A stretch of 41,704 bases of DNA from contig NZ_LWCC02000142.1 of NCBI RefSeq assembly GCF_001642695.1, forward strand, positions 1-41,704, in the 5' to 3' direction. This stretch comes from Streptomyces chilikensis. GTDB lineage: Bacteria > Actinomycetota > Actinomycetes > Streptomycetales > Streptomycetaceae. Positions 23,492-31,837 of this stretch are shown piece after piece. Within the stretch, counting starts at the first letter, position 1, and every line of letters begins with the position of its first letter. Under the pieces are notes generated by a model. It was not told the DNA's origin. It ran no database searches and saw only the letters and a list, made by a program, of their open reading frames with translations. The translations under genes were made by a program, and so were the position numbers.

Positions 23492-24186
23492 CCGGCACCC
23501 GGGCAGGTGACCCGGCCGGGCACCTCGCGCCGTACGCGACCGCGGTGCGAGGCCCGCCGTCACCACACGGGCGCTTTCCCCCGCGCGATGCCGCCCGCCA
23601 CCGTCGGCAGTGGACCTGACGAGGCGTCGACGTCTTGCCGAACGTCGCGCTGCCGCCCACAGGGCTTCTCATCGAGATGTCTGGATGCGCTGGTCAAAAC
23701 TGGCCCGATCCACTGCTCTTTGCGGGGCTCTCGCTGAGACATCAGGTGAATATCAGTGCGGCCTCGTGAGGGGAGATACCTGTTCACTGTGGCGAGATTC
23801 GGCACGTGCTCCGCGTCGCTGCGGGCGAGGTTCACCCGTTTCGTGCGCGGCTCGGGAGCACGGGAGCGGCGGGCGGACGACGGGGGCGTGCGGCTCACGC
23901 CAGGGTCTTTCCCGCCCTTCCCGAAAATGGTCCGGTTCGTGCTCGAACCGGCCGGCGGAAAGTGCGGCCCCCGGATGCGGGGCATCGCGGGGCACGTCAG
24001 CAATCCGGGTGTTTCTGGAACAGAAACATATAACTTGCTCCGCTCAGCGGCCTTCTCCAGACACACATGGGTGCGGTCCGACTTCTGCCGCGCGGCGGCG
24101 TTCACCCGGGCAGAAATCCCTCTGTGGGTACTGTGCACGGCGGACGGCAAGCGGCCTGTAATTGCCCGGAACCCCACTCTTCCGGC
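23492..24186. other. about 700 bp without a recognisable gene
   Basis: No convincing coding frame. It holds the palindrome TGTTTCTG-GAA-CAGAAACA at 24010-24028 followed by a TATAAC-like hexamer, described separately. Patches around 23690-23770 and 24010-24050 have low GC. Confidence 0.45.
24010..24036 (+). promoter_or_regulatory. 8-bp dyad with adjacent -10-like hexamer
   Basis: TGTTTCTG-GAA-CAGAAACA (24010-24028) is a perfect inverted repeat. CATATAACTT follows, with TATAAC as a possible -10. It faces the broken gene at 24187. It is a surviving promoter/operator of a decayed gene, or belongs to something not recognised. Confidence 0.35.
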
Positions 24187-24400
24187 GTTACGGCCACCGA
24201 CCAGATCCTGAAGCGGGTCCGGGAACTCCACGCGGCCGAATTGGCCCGCCCTGGCGCCGCTCGCCGAACTCGTGATCCTGCGCGAAGAGCTCCAGCGCCG
24301 AATCGCCGAGACCGACGACGCGTACGGCCGCGCCGACGCTGAGGCCGCCGGCCGGTCCGCCGTCGAACTCGCCGGCATCGGCGCCGAAACACCGGTCGGG
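24187..24400 (+). pseudogene. frameshifted small helical protein
   Basis: One frame gives VTATDQILKRVRELHAAELA, the next continues ALAPLAELVILREELQRRIA and ETDDAYGRADAEAAGRSAVE, LAGIGAETPV. The joined sequence is a plausible all-alpha protein like small plasmid or ICE-associated proteins of actinomycetes (family not identified). One frameshift near 24250 and no clear end. Confidence 0.4.
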
Positions 24401-24439
24401 CCTTCGCCGAAGCCTGCCGCCGAGCCCGCGCGCCCACCG

Positions 24440-24587
24440 GTCCGGGAGCGCGACCGGCAGCTCGGCGGACAACGCACTCGCCCAGTCCTTCGACGCGACG
24501 TTCGCACGCGAAATCCTCCAGCACCGCAAGCACCGGGCCGACGAGCGCGAGACCCGGCTCGAGGTGCTCCGACGACCGCCTCCGTAG
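24440..24587 (+). pseudogene. IS3-family transposase C-terminal fragment
   Basis: In a third frame, ending at TAG 24585-24587: GSATGSSADNALAQSFDATF, AREILQHRKHRADERETRLE, VLRRPP. This corresponds to the catalytic-Glu region of IS3/rve transposases (GSSADNALAESFNATxKRExLQGRKH…REARLEVFR), with Glu replaced by Gln (NALAQSF). The protein stops short of the usual YNxxRxHSALG motif. Confidence 0.55.
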
Positions 24588-24650
24588 CCGTGTTCACCCT
24601 GCTGGGTCGCGTCGGAGAAGACCGTCATACCGCCGTGCGGCAACCCGCGC

Positions 24651-25052
24651 GTGCGCCACCGGGTCAGCCTGCCGTCAGAGCCGGGCGACGTCCGGCGGCG
24701 TGCCGCCAGGCATCGCGTGCGGGGGCTGTGTGCGGCACTGCTCGGTGTCGCAATGCTCCTCCTCTATGTCGGAGGGTTGTCCATGGTGCCGGACCTGTTC
24801 GAGGGCGAGGAGGCGTTCGGCACCGCGGCCACCCGCACCGCCCCGTCCCTCTGCCGCGGCAAGCGCGGACAGGTCATGCAGGCACATCGCGAAGGCGTGG
24901 AAGGCCGGCTCGGCGCGCCCGGCCCGGTCCTGTGCGCCGCGGAACACCGACTCGCCGCGCTCCCGCCTCCGGGCAGGACGATCACGGGCGTTTTCCGGGT
25001 GCCGGCTCGCATGACGGCCCTCGGCCCGGGGGCGTGTGGCGCGCCGTGTCGC
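24651..25052 (+). pseudogene. possible small membrane protein, degraded
   Basis: The frame contains one clear membrane helix preceded by basic residues (GLCAALLGVAMLLLYVGGLS), followed by MVPDLFEGEEAFGTAA. The sequence after it is low-complexity, and the frame runs on into the antisense of the GH65 fragment. It may be an N-terminal remnant of a single-pass membrane protein; coding status is doubtful. Confidence 0.3.
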
Positions 25053-25320
25053 TCATCCTTCCGGCAGCAGGAGCGTGCACGTTTCCCCCGGTGCGACGGT
25101 GACGGCCCGATCGGGCAGGACCACATGAATCGGGGATTCCGCCGAATCGGGCACGCCTATTCGCAACTGTCTGTTGCGCAGTCGCACACCGATGCCCCGG
25201 TGACCGCGGTAGCGCAGTGAGAACCCGTATTCCGACGGCGCCGGAAGCGGCACGGGGTCCAGCCGGAGGGCGTCCTCCCGGGTCTCCGGCCCGGTCAGGC
25301 CGCGCTGCACCTGGTCCGGT
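25053..25320 (-). pseudogene. GH65 sugar phosphorylase/hydrolase, C-terminal fragment
   Basis: Ending at 25053 the frame reads QVQRGLTGPETREDALRLDP, VPLPAPSEYGFSLRYRGHRG, IGVRLRNRQLRIGVPDSAES, IHVVLPDRAVTVAPGETCTL and LLPEG. The series ETRxDALRLDP…LxYRGHxGVxxR…LPDRxVTVAPGE is the C-terminal domain of GH65 enzymes (trehalose/kojibiose phosphorylase or hydrolase type). The catalytic (alpha/alpha)6 barrel is absent, so the gene is a remnant. Confidence 0.65.
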
Positions 25321-25676
25321 GTTCCGGGCTCCGTCAGTCCCGCCGGGAGTTCGGCACCCGGTGGCGACGTCTGGGTCCGGGCCGGCAGGCCCTGCTCACG
25401 CTCGCCCATCTCCGCAACGGCCACCCGTGCGCCCGGCTCGCAGCCGGATCCGGTATCGGGACCACCACCGCCCACCGATGCGTCGCCGAGGCAAAAAGGC
25501 TCGTCGTCCCGTACCGATGGACCTCGATCGCGTGCTGCCGAACTTCGGCGGACGCGCGTTCGTGTCACCGAACTTTGATCATGGTGTTCAAGGGCTCGAC
25601 GAGGTGAGGGCTGCTCGAGGGGCGGAGCCTCAGGTCTGCTGGTGCGGGCGGGGCAACGGCGGTGTAGAGAGGAAGC

Positions 25677-26804
25677 ATGTCCCGAGGTCCCGGCGAACCA
25701 GGTCAGCGAACGCGTGCGGGCAGAGCCATGATCGCGATCCCGGTCGTGTGGATCGTCGTGGTGTCCGTGATCGACATCCTCGCCCCGCCCCACATCCATC
25801 TGGGGCCGCTGCTCGTCGCGGCCCCGGCCATCACCCCGTCGTTCGGCGGGCCGCGGACGGTCGGGCTGGTGGCCGCACTCGCGGTGATCGCACAGACGGT
25901 GATCGGTGTGGTGCGCGATCCCAAGGACCTGCTCTCGGCCAACCACGAGGCGCAGATCCTTGCCCTGGTGGTGGTCGGCATCAGTCTGGTCGTCTTCTGC
26001 GTCCTGCGTGATCGTCGCGCCAAGGAACTGGAGCAGGTCCGGTACGTGTCCGAGGCCGCCCAGCGTGTGGTCCTGCCTCCACTGCCCAAACGGCTCGGAC
26101 CCCTGCGCACCGCCGTCATGTACCTCGCGGCCGAGGCCGAGGCCCGGATCGGCGGAGACCTGTACGCGGCGGCGCGCACCACCTCCAGCACCCGAGTGAT
26201 CGTCGGGGACGTGCGGGGCAAGGGAATGACCGCGGTCAGTGACGCGGCGCTTCTGCTCGGGGCGTTCCGTGTCGCGGCTCACCGTCAGGCGCCGCTGGAC
26301 GAGTTGGCGGCCTACCTCGACCGCAGCGTGCGCTGGGACGTGATCGCGCCGGGGGAGACCGACCGCTTCGACGAAACGTTCATCACCGCCACCATCCTGG
26401 AGATCCCCGACCAGGACGCCCAAGTCCAGATGATCTCCTGCGGGCACCCGCCGCCGGTCGTCCTGAGGGAGGGCCGGCCGATGACGGTGCGTGCTCTTCG
26501 CCCCGCCCCTCCACTGGGGCTGGGTGAACTGGCGGACCCGCGGTACCACGTCGAAAGCTTCCCGTTCCGGCCGGGAGACCTCTTGCTGCTCTATACGGAC
26601 GGCGTCATCGAGGCCCGAAATCCTGCCGGCACCTTCTACCCGTTGACCGAACGCATCACCGGCTGGAGGGAGGACAGCTGCGACGCCTTCCTCGACCGCT
26701 TCCGGCGCGACCTGCTGGACCATGTCGGCGGACATCTGGACGACGACGCCGTCATGATCGCCCTGGAGCGCCCCGCCGCGCACCAGCATCACCCTGTTCC
26801 CTAA
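25677..26804 (+). CDS. membrane-bound SpoIIE/RsbU-type PP2C phosphatase
   Basis: 375 residues from ATG 25677, with GAGAGGAAGC ahead. About three to four membrane helices occupy residues 15-110 (MIAIPVVWIVVVSVIDILAP, HIHLGPLLVAAPAITPSF, TVGLVAALAVIAQTVIGVV, LALVVVGISLVVFCVL). The PP2C domain runs from about 130: LPPLPKRLGPL, AEARIGGDLYAA with the metal-binding Asp, VIVGDVRGKGMTAVSDAALL, MISCGHPPPVVL, LLLYTDGVIEARN and the final DDDAVMIALER. All PP2C metal Asp motifs are present. Such enzymes dephosphorylate anti-sigma-factor antagonists. No partner kinase or STAS protein is adjacent, so the target is unknown. Confidence 0.93.
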   Translation: MSRGPGEPGQRTRAGRAMIAIPVVWIVVVSVIDILAPPHIHLGPLLVAAPAITPSFGGPRTVGLVAALAVIAQTVIGVVRDPKDLLSANHEAQILALVVVGISLVVFCVLRDRRAKELEQVRYVSEAAQRVVLPPLPKRLGPLRTAVMYLAAEAEARIGGDLYAAARTTSSTRVIVGDVRGKGMTAVSDAALLLGAFRVAAHRQAPLDELAAYLDRSVRWDVIAPGETDRFDETFITATILEIPDQDAQVQMISCGHPPPVVLREGRPMTVRALRPAPPLGLGELADPRYHVESFPFRPGDLLLLYTDGVIEARNPAGTFYPLTERITGWREDSCDAFLDRFRRDLLDHVGGHLDDDAVMIALERPAAHQHHPVP

Positions 26805-27162
26805 GCGATCACCTGGGAAACGGCAGCCTCCGCCCAGCACCGGCCGGTGAAGGCCTGGTTCCCGCCTTTCCCGGGGATCCACGGCGCGGGATCGTCCCGG
26901 CGTGAGGACGCCGGCCGCCGCTGGACACGCGAGGGGGCTGATGGGTTACGCCGCCGTGCACCCGGTGTGGGGGCCGGCTGGACGCGTCGATGGACGACCT
27001 GGGGTGCGGCCGTGTGGGGAAGGACGTCCACCGGGTGAAAGGGCTGCGTCTGGTGTGTCCGGAGTGCGACGGTCGGGACTTCTGCCGTACGGACAGTGGG
27101 TGACGGGTCGCCGGGTGGGGCGGGAGGCACGGCCCCACCCGGCCGGCCGGTCCGGCGCGCCG
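26805..27162. other. intergenic region with one tiny possible ORF
   Basis: About 360 bp between the phosphatase and P450 genes, which converge. On the plus strand 26990-27103 encodes a 37-residue peptide ending VKGLRLVCPECDGRDFCRTD, with a CxxC plus a later Cys, like part of a zinc ribbon. There is no ribosome site, so I do not call it a gene. Confidence 0.35.
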
Positions 27163-28389
27163 CTACGCCGCGCCGTACAGGCGGACGGGCAGCTGCTCGT
27201 GCCCGTTGCTGATGAGGGAGGGCACCGGACGCAGCTCCTCCACCGGGACGGCCAGGGCCATGTCCGGGAACCGCTCGAAGAGCATGTCCAGCGCGGTGGC
27301 GACCTCCAGCCGGGCGAGAGGGGCGCCCAGGCAGAAGTGCACGCCGTGGCCGAAGGCCAGGTGGTCCTTGTCGGTCCGGGTGACGAGGAATTCGTCCGGG
27401 TCGCGGTGCCAGGAGGGGTGACGGTTGGCAGCGGCGTAGGAGGCGAGAACCGGCGCCCCTTTCGGGATCACCCGCCCGTCGGGGAGGGGCACGTCGTCGA
27501 CGGCGTAGCGGAGCGGCAGGTGCTTCACCGCCGGTTCGAGACGCAGGGCCTCCTCGACCACGTCGTTCCAGCCGGCGCGGCCTTGGCGGACGTGGGCGAG
27601 CTGGTCGGGGTGGGTGAGCAGCAGGGTGACGGCCTGGTCGATGGCGTTGCCGGTGGTCTCGTACCCGGCGCTGATCATCAGCAGGAGCGTGTCGCGCAGT
27701 TCCGCGTCGCTGAGGCCGCGGTCGTCGCCCTCCTTGTCGCGGACGGCGATCAGGAAGGAGGTCAGGTCCTCGGCCGGCGCGACGCGCTTCCTCGCGATCA
27801 GCTCGTCGAGCAGCCGGTAGAGCGAGGCGGCGTTGGCGGTGGCCTCGTCGCGGCTGAGGGTGGTGGTGAACACGCCGTCGACGAGGCGGCGGAAGCCGGC
27901 ACTCTGGTCCTCGGGGACGCCCATGAGCTGGGCGACCACCATGATCGGCAGCGGGAGGGCCAGCTTCTCCCGCAGGTCGACGACGTCGTCGCCCGAGGCC
28001 GCGATGTCGTCGAGGAGGCGCGTGACGAGGGCCTCGACGGCGGGGGCCAGTGCGCCGATGGGGCGGGCGCTGAAGGCGGGGGAGATCATCCGGCGCAGGC
28101 GCCGGTGGTCACCGCCGTAGGCCGTGAACATGTTCTCCACGGAGACCCAGAGGGCCAGTGGCCAGGTCGGGGCGACCGTGGCGAAGTCGGGCCAGTGGGC
28201 GCGGGCGTCCTTGGAGACATCCTTGCCCACCAGGAGCTGTCTGAGGAGGGTGGGGTCGGAGACTGACCACGCCTGTACGCCCAGGAGGTCGACGAGGGTG
28301 GCCGGGCCGCGGGCGTGCAGGGCACGGTGCTCGGCGTGCGCGTCCGAGCCGGTGGGATCCAGTACGAGTAAGGGGTCGTCGGGCTGCAC
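27163..28389 (-). CDS. cytochrome P450
   Basis: 408 residues from GTG 28389 (AAAGGATCC ahead), a standard bacterial length. C-helix HRRLRRMISPAFS (95-107); I-helix MISAGYETTGNAID with the AGxET oxygen-activating motif (241-246; Glu-Thr pair intact); ExxR in EALRLEP (280-283); haem ligand C353 in AFGHGVHFCLGAPLARLE. It resembles CYP107/CYP105-like actinomycete enzymes (NRHPSWHRDPDEFLVTR). No ferredoxin or reductase gene is nearby. It stands alone without biosynthetic neighbours, so it may be a catabolic/xenobiotic P450 or an orphan from a lost cluster. Confidence 0.95.
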   Translation of the reverse strand: MQPDDPLLVLDPTGSDAHAEHRALHARGPATLVDLLGVQAWSVSDPTLLRQLLVGKDVSKDARAHWPDFATVAPTWPLALWVSVENMFTAYGGDHRRLRRMISPAFSARPIGALAPAVEALVTRLLDDIAASGDDVVDLREKLALPLPIMVVAQLMGVPEDQSAGFRRLVDGVFTTTLSRDEATANAASLYRLLDELIARKRVAPAEDLTSFLIAVRDKEGDDRGLSDAELRDTLLLMISAGYETTGNAIDQAVTLLLTHPDQLAHVRQGRAGWNDVVEEALRLEPAVKHLPLRYAVDDVPLPDGRVIPKGAPVLASYAAANRHPSWHRDPDEFLVTRTDKDHLAFGHGVHFCLGAPLARLEVATALDMLFERFPDMALAVPVEELRPVPSLISNGHEQLPVRLYGAA

Positions 28390-28930
28390 GAGGATCCTTT
28401 CAGGTAGCGGTGGTCGGGAGGAGCACAGGAAGGCTTTCCAGCACGCGGGCGGAAGGAGCGGGCCGTCGGTGCCATTTCTCGGCAAAGACCGCGAAATTCG
28501 CCCTCGGGGGTGACTGATCGGCCGCTCGTGCAGTTCCGCGTGATCGCTCCCGTCTCCCCCTTGGAGCAGGCTGGCCGGGGCGGCCGTCATGGGCGGCCCG
28601 GTCCCGGCCCCGGTCTCTCCGGCCAGTACCACTGGCCGGACGGAGTGCACTCGGGTTCTCCGGCCGCCGTGGCCGGTTCCGCGGCGTTGACCTGCAGTTT
28701 CGCGTGACGTGCGTGTTCGCCGTGCGGTGGGTCCGACCGGGGGGCCGGCCGGACCGGTGGACGGCCGGCGAGGGTGCCTCGGCTCCTGCGGCCGGGGCAC
28801 CGATCGCCGGGGTCTGGGGACGGACACGTTGTTCCTGCCGGAATCGGTCCGCCCCGGGCGAGGCGTCCGTGCCGCGGGCAGGAGAAAAGCGTTCGACCGT
28901 CCGGGGCGTGACGAGCCATGATCCGCACTC
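28390..28930. other. promoter region between divergent P450 and GNAT-like genes
   Basis: 540 bp without a recognisable gene. It includes a perfect inverted repeat, arms tccggccagt (28618-28627) and actggccgga (28631-28640) around ACC. The repeat is a possible operator for either gene. Confidence 0.4.
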
Positions 28931-29641
28931 ATGACGACGTCAAGGCAACTCCTGGTCCGGGCCGCCGCGCGCAACAACGCGGAGTGGTGCGCGGTGATGA
29001 GCCGATCGCACGGCTTGGCGGGCGAGTTCGGGGAGGATGCCTGGGCCGTCCCGGTTCGCACGCCGCTGTACTACCCCGACGCGGTGACACTGGGGCCGGG
29101 GGCCGACCCGGTCGCGCTGGTGGCCCGGATCGACACCGTCGTGCCTGGTGCCTCCGTCAAGGACAGCTTCGCCGACCTCGACCTGACCGGGTGTGGCTTC
29201 CAGGTGCTGTTCGAGGCGCAGTGGATCCACCGGCCGGCGGGTGCGCCCGCCGCCTCGTCGGATCTCGCCTGGGACGTGGTGGGCGACCCGGACGCGTTGC
29301 GCGCATGGGCGCTCGCCTGGGACGGCGGGGAGGGAAATGCGGACCTCTTCCCGCCCGGACTGCTCGATGATCCCTCGACGTTCCTGCTTGCCGCGCACTC
29401 CGCCGGCGGCGGGGTGGTCGCCGGAGCGGTGGCGAGCCTCAGCGGTCAGGTGGTCGGAATCTCCAACGTCTTCGCACTCGACGGCGGCCCTGGCGGGGCC
29501 TGGCCGGTCGTACTGGATGCCGTGCACCGGCTGTTCCCCGCTCTGCCGGTGGTCGGTTATGAGCGCGGCGACGACCTGGCGGTCGCCGTGCGCCATGGTT
29601 TCGAGCCGGTCGGCCCGCTGCGGATCTGGTGGCACGGCTGA
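28931..29641 (+). CDS. GNAT-like hypothetical protein
   Basis: 236 residues from ATG 28931. The C-terminal 90 residues look like a GNAT acyl-CoA-binding core: GVVAGAVASLSGQVVGISNV, FALDGGPGGAWPVVLDAVHR, VVGYERGDDLAVAVRHGFEP, VGPLRIWWHG. The YERGDDL…GFEPVGPLRIW ending is typical. The N-terminal half (LLVRAAARNNAEWCAVMSRS, LYYPDAVTLGPGADPVALVA) resembles actinobacterial proteins annotated as N-acetyltransferases of unknown substrate. The usual Q/RxxGxG/A loop is not clear, so activity is uncertain. Confidence 0.7.
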   Translation: MTTSRQLLVRAAARNNAEWCAVMSRSHGLAGEFGEDAWAVPVRTPLYYPDAVTLGPGADPVALVARIDTVVPGASVKDSFADLDLTGCGFQVLFEAQWIHRPAGAPAASSDLAWDVVGDPDALRAWALAWDGGEGNADLFPPGLLDDPSTFLLAAHSAGGGVVAGAVASLSGQVVGISNVFALDGGPGGAWPVVLDAVHRLFPALPVVGYERGDDLAVAVRHGFEPVGPLRIWWHG

Positions 29642-29657
29642 CCGGCTCCCGCGCGGG

Positions 29658-29789
29658 TCACCGGCTCAGGGGGATCCGCTCGATGTGGACGTCGGCGCTA
29701 CCGCCCTCCAGATGCACCTGGCCCGTCAGGCTGTCGTCAGGCAGGACGACGTCCGGGCCGAGGACCGTGTCCGCGGTGGGGCCGTTCAT
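29658..29789 (-). pseudogene. Spo0M-like (SpoOM) arrestin-fold fragment
   Basis: 43 residues from ATG 29789: MNGPTADTVLGPDVVLPDDS, LTGQVHLEGGSADVHIERIP, LSR. This matches the first strands of Spo0M-family proteins (VDTVL…GxxLxGQVxLxGGxxDVxIEHVxLxL), which normally have about 250 or more residues. It ends at a stop right after the second strand. Likely a remnant; a short expressed peptide cannot be excluded. Confidence 0.55.
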
Positions 29790-29868
29790 CCGCGAGATCT
29801 GCCGGCGCGGTGCCGCGGGGTCTCCGTCCGAAGGACGCCCACGGCACCGCGCGGGCCGGGAACGGTGA

Positions 29869-30087
29869 CTACTTCGCCGCGTCCAGCGCGGCCAGGGCCT
29901 GGGCCCAGCGGACGTACTTCAGCTCGGCGAGCTCGGCGACGGTGGTGACGCCGAACGCCTCCTCCAGCAGCTCGCCGTCACGGTCGGACACCCCCTTCAG
30001 TACCGCGACGGGGGCGGCGAGGATCTCGGCCAGCGGCTTGTCCGCCCACGTCTTGTCCAGCACCTTGTCCAGATCGATCGAAGCCAC
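29869..30087 (-). CDS. small helix-hairpin-helix protein
   Basis: 72 residues from GTG 30087, with GGGAGGGC ahead. VASIDLDKVLDKTWADKPLA, EILAAPVAVLKGVSDRDGEL, LEEAFGVTTVAELAELKYVR, WAQALAALDAAK. The V-L-KGVSDxDxELLEEAFxVTTVxELA segment is a helix-hairpin-helix-like repeat found in a common small Streptomyces protein. It may bind DNA or act as a small structural protein; unknown. A BlaI-like dyad lies 130 bp upstream. It sits beside the Spo0M fragment. Confidence 0.8.
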   Translation of the reverse strand: MASIDLDKVLDKTWADKPLAEILAAPVAVLKGVSDRDGELLEEAFGVTTVAELAELKYVRWAQALAALDAAK

Positions 30088-30218
30088 GTGTGCCCTCCCA
30101 GGCCGATAGGTGTGAGACCAGGGGTGCACGGCCGCGCGGCCGGCGGCCGCCGCCCGTAAGCGACGGCCGCGTGTGCACCCGGGGGCGGCCGGGAACGGCC
30201 CGGCCACCCCCTCGCGTT

Positions 30219-30236
30219 TTCTACACGACTGTAGAA
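30219..30236. promoter_or_regulatory. TTCTACA dyad upstream of the HhH gene
   Basis: TTCTACA-CGAC-TGTAGAA, a perfect 7-bp inverted repeat in an AT-rich patch. CTACA/TGTAG half-sites resemble BlaI/MecI/CopY-family operators, although the 4-bp spacing is a little longer than usual. Confidence 0.5.
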
Positions 30237-30339
30237 TCATAGGGCCGAACCGGAGGGCCGTGGGACACTCGAGGCCATGAGGGCGCCGGAAGTCCGGAAA
30301 CACACCGCGACCGGTCACCCCCTGGCGGCTTTACCGTCC

Positions 30340-30502
30340 CTTTACCATGGGTGAGGGAAACTTCCTCTCCCGACGAAACCACTCACCATCCCCCTGCGGG
30401 GATGGATCGACGAAGGAGCAGCAGACCCGCAATGGGTGAACCTCCCAGTACGAGCCGTGCCATACCCCGCCCGACAGTGAGTGGCGAATCGGGGGTGGCA
30501 CG
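30340..30502 (+). promoter_or_regulatory. structured leader of the CNNM/CorC gene
   Basis: The 160 bp before GTG 30503 can fold into nested hairpins: atgggtgag (30347-30355) against ctcaccat further down, an inner gagggaaacttcctc hairpin, and a catcccc-ctgc-ggggatg stem near 30386-30403. The gene encodes a probable Mg2+-related membrane protein. The leader does not convincingly match the known M-box, although AATGGGTGAAC is reminiscent of it. A regulatory RNA is possible. Confidence 0.35.
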
Positions 30503-31837
30503 GTGACCGAGTTGCTGCTGCTCCTGCTCGCCCTGGCGCTGACACTCGCGTGCGCGGTGTTCGTCGCGGCCGAGTTCTCCCTCACCACGGTCGAGCGCGC
30601 GGACCTCGAGCGTGCCGCGCAGGCCGGTGAGCGTGGCGCCGACAGCGCGCTGAAGGCGGTCCGGCGGCTGACCTTCCAGCTCTCCGGCGCCCAGCTGGGC
30701 ATCACGGTGACCTCACTGGTGATCGGCATGCTCGCCGAGCCGTCCCTGGCCGTGCTGCTGCGCGGTCCGCTGACCGCGATCGGCCTGGGGGGCGCGGCCT
30801 CCACGATCGCCACCGTCCTCGGCGTGGCCGTGTCCACGGTGGTGCTGATGGTGGTCGGTGAGCTGGTGCCGAAGAACTGGGCGATCTCCCGGCCGCTGGC
30901 CGTGGCCAAGGTCGTCGCCACTCCGCAGCGCGGCTTCACCGCCGTCTTCGGGCCCTTCATCGAGCACCTGAACAGCACCGCGAACCGGTTCGTGCGCCGC
31001 TTCGGGCTGGAGCCGGCCGAGGAGCTGGCCCATGCCCGCAGCCCGGAGGAGCTGGTGGCCCTGGCCCGGCACTCGGCCGCCCAGGGCGCGCTGGAGGAGG
31101 ACTCCGCCGAGCTGTTCGTGCGCACGCTGCACCTGGGGGAGCTGACGGCCGAGAACGTCATGACCCCCAGGGTGGACGTCCAGGCCCTCGAAGCCCACGC
31201 CACAGCTGTGGACGCGGTCAACCTCACCCACGCCACCGGCCTGTCCCGCTTTCCGGTCTACCGCGACAGCCTGGACGAGGTCATCGGCACCCTCCACATC
31301 CGCGACGTCCTGGCCCTGGACGAGGACGAGCGGCCCCTCACGCAGGTCACCGACCTGATGACGGCGCCGCTGCTGGTGCCCGACAGTCTGCCCGTGGACA
31401 CCCTCCTCGCGCGGATGCGCACCGGGCGCACCATGGCCGTGGTCATCGACGAATACGGCGGCACCGCCGGCGTCGCCACGGTCGAGGACATCATCGAGGA
31501 GGTCGTCGGCGAGGTCCGCGACGAACACGACCCGGCCGAGGCCCCCGACCTGCTCCCGCGGCCCACGAGCGAAGACGGCCGCCGGGTCTGGGAGGCCGAC
31601 GGCAGCATCCGCACCGACGAGCTCGCCGAGATCGGCCTGAAGGCCGAGGACGGCCCGTACGAAACCCTCGCCGGGCTGACCGCCACCCTCCTGGAGCGCA
31701 TCCCCAGGCCCGGAGACACCGTGCACGTCGACGGATGGGACATCACCGTCCTCGATGTCGGCCACCACCGCGCCGACCGCCTCGTCCTCACCTCCCCCGC
31801 GACCGCGGACCGCGTCGAGCAGGAGACCGCCCGATGA
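30503..31837 (+). CDS. CNNM/CorC-HlyC family transporter-associated membrane protein
   Basis: 444 residues from GTG 30503 (GGGGGTGG ahead). CNNM membrane domain about 1-180: LLLLLLALALTLACAVFVAA, EFSLTTVERADLE, QLSGAQLGITVTSLVIGMLA, VLGVAVSTVVLMVVGELVPK, NWAISRPLAVAKV. CBS pair about 205-335: ENVMTPRVDVQALEAHATAV, LSRFPVYRDSLDEVIGTLHI, DLMTAPLLVPDSLPVDTLLA, MAVVIDEYGGTAGVATVEDI. CorC_HlyC domain to the end (VWEADGSIRTDELAEIGLK). Relatives (CorB/CorC, MpfA) export or sense Mg2+; CBS domains bind ATP-Mg. Its stop overlaps the start of a second CNNM gene, so the two probably form a hetero-oligomer. Confidence 0.93.
   Translation: MTELLLLLLALALTLACAVFVAAEFSLTTVERADLERAAQAGERGADSALKAVRRLTFQLSGAQLGITVTSLVIGMLAEPSLAVLLRGPLTAIGLGGAASTIATVLGVAVSTVVLMVVGELVPKNWAISRPLAVAKVVATPQRGFTAVFGPFIEHLNSTANRFVRRFGLEPAEELAHARSPEELVALARHSAAQGALEEDSAELFVRTLHLGELTAENVMTPRVDVQALEAHATAVDAVNLTHATGLSRFPVYRDSLDEVIGTLHIRDVLALDEDERPLTQVTDLMTAPLLVPDSLPVDTLLARMRTGRTMAVVIDEYGGTAGVATVEDIIEEVVGEVRDEHDPAEAPDLLPRPTSEDGRRVWEADGSIRTDELAEIGLKAEDGPYETLAGLTATLLERIPRPGDTVHVDGWDITVLDVGHHRADRLVLTSPATADRVEQETAR

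Noticed and set aside
26990-27103. 37-residue Cys-containing ORF
   Set aside because: No ribosome site, only half of a zinc-binding pattern, and it lies between convergent genes.
30340-30502. Leader considered as a known M-box or yybP-ykoY riboswitch
   Set aside because: The conserved cores of those classes could not be aligned by eye, so it is reported only as a structured leader.
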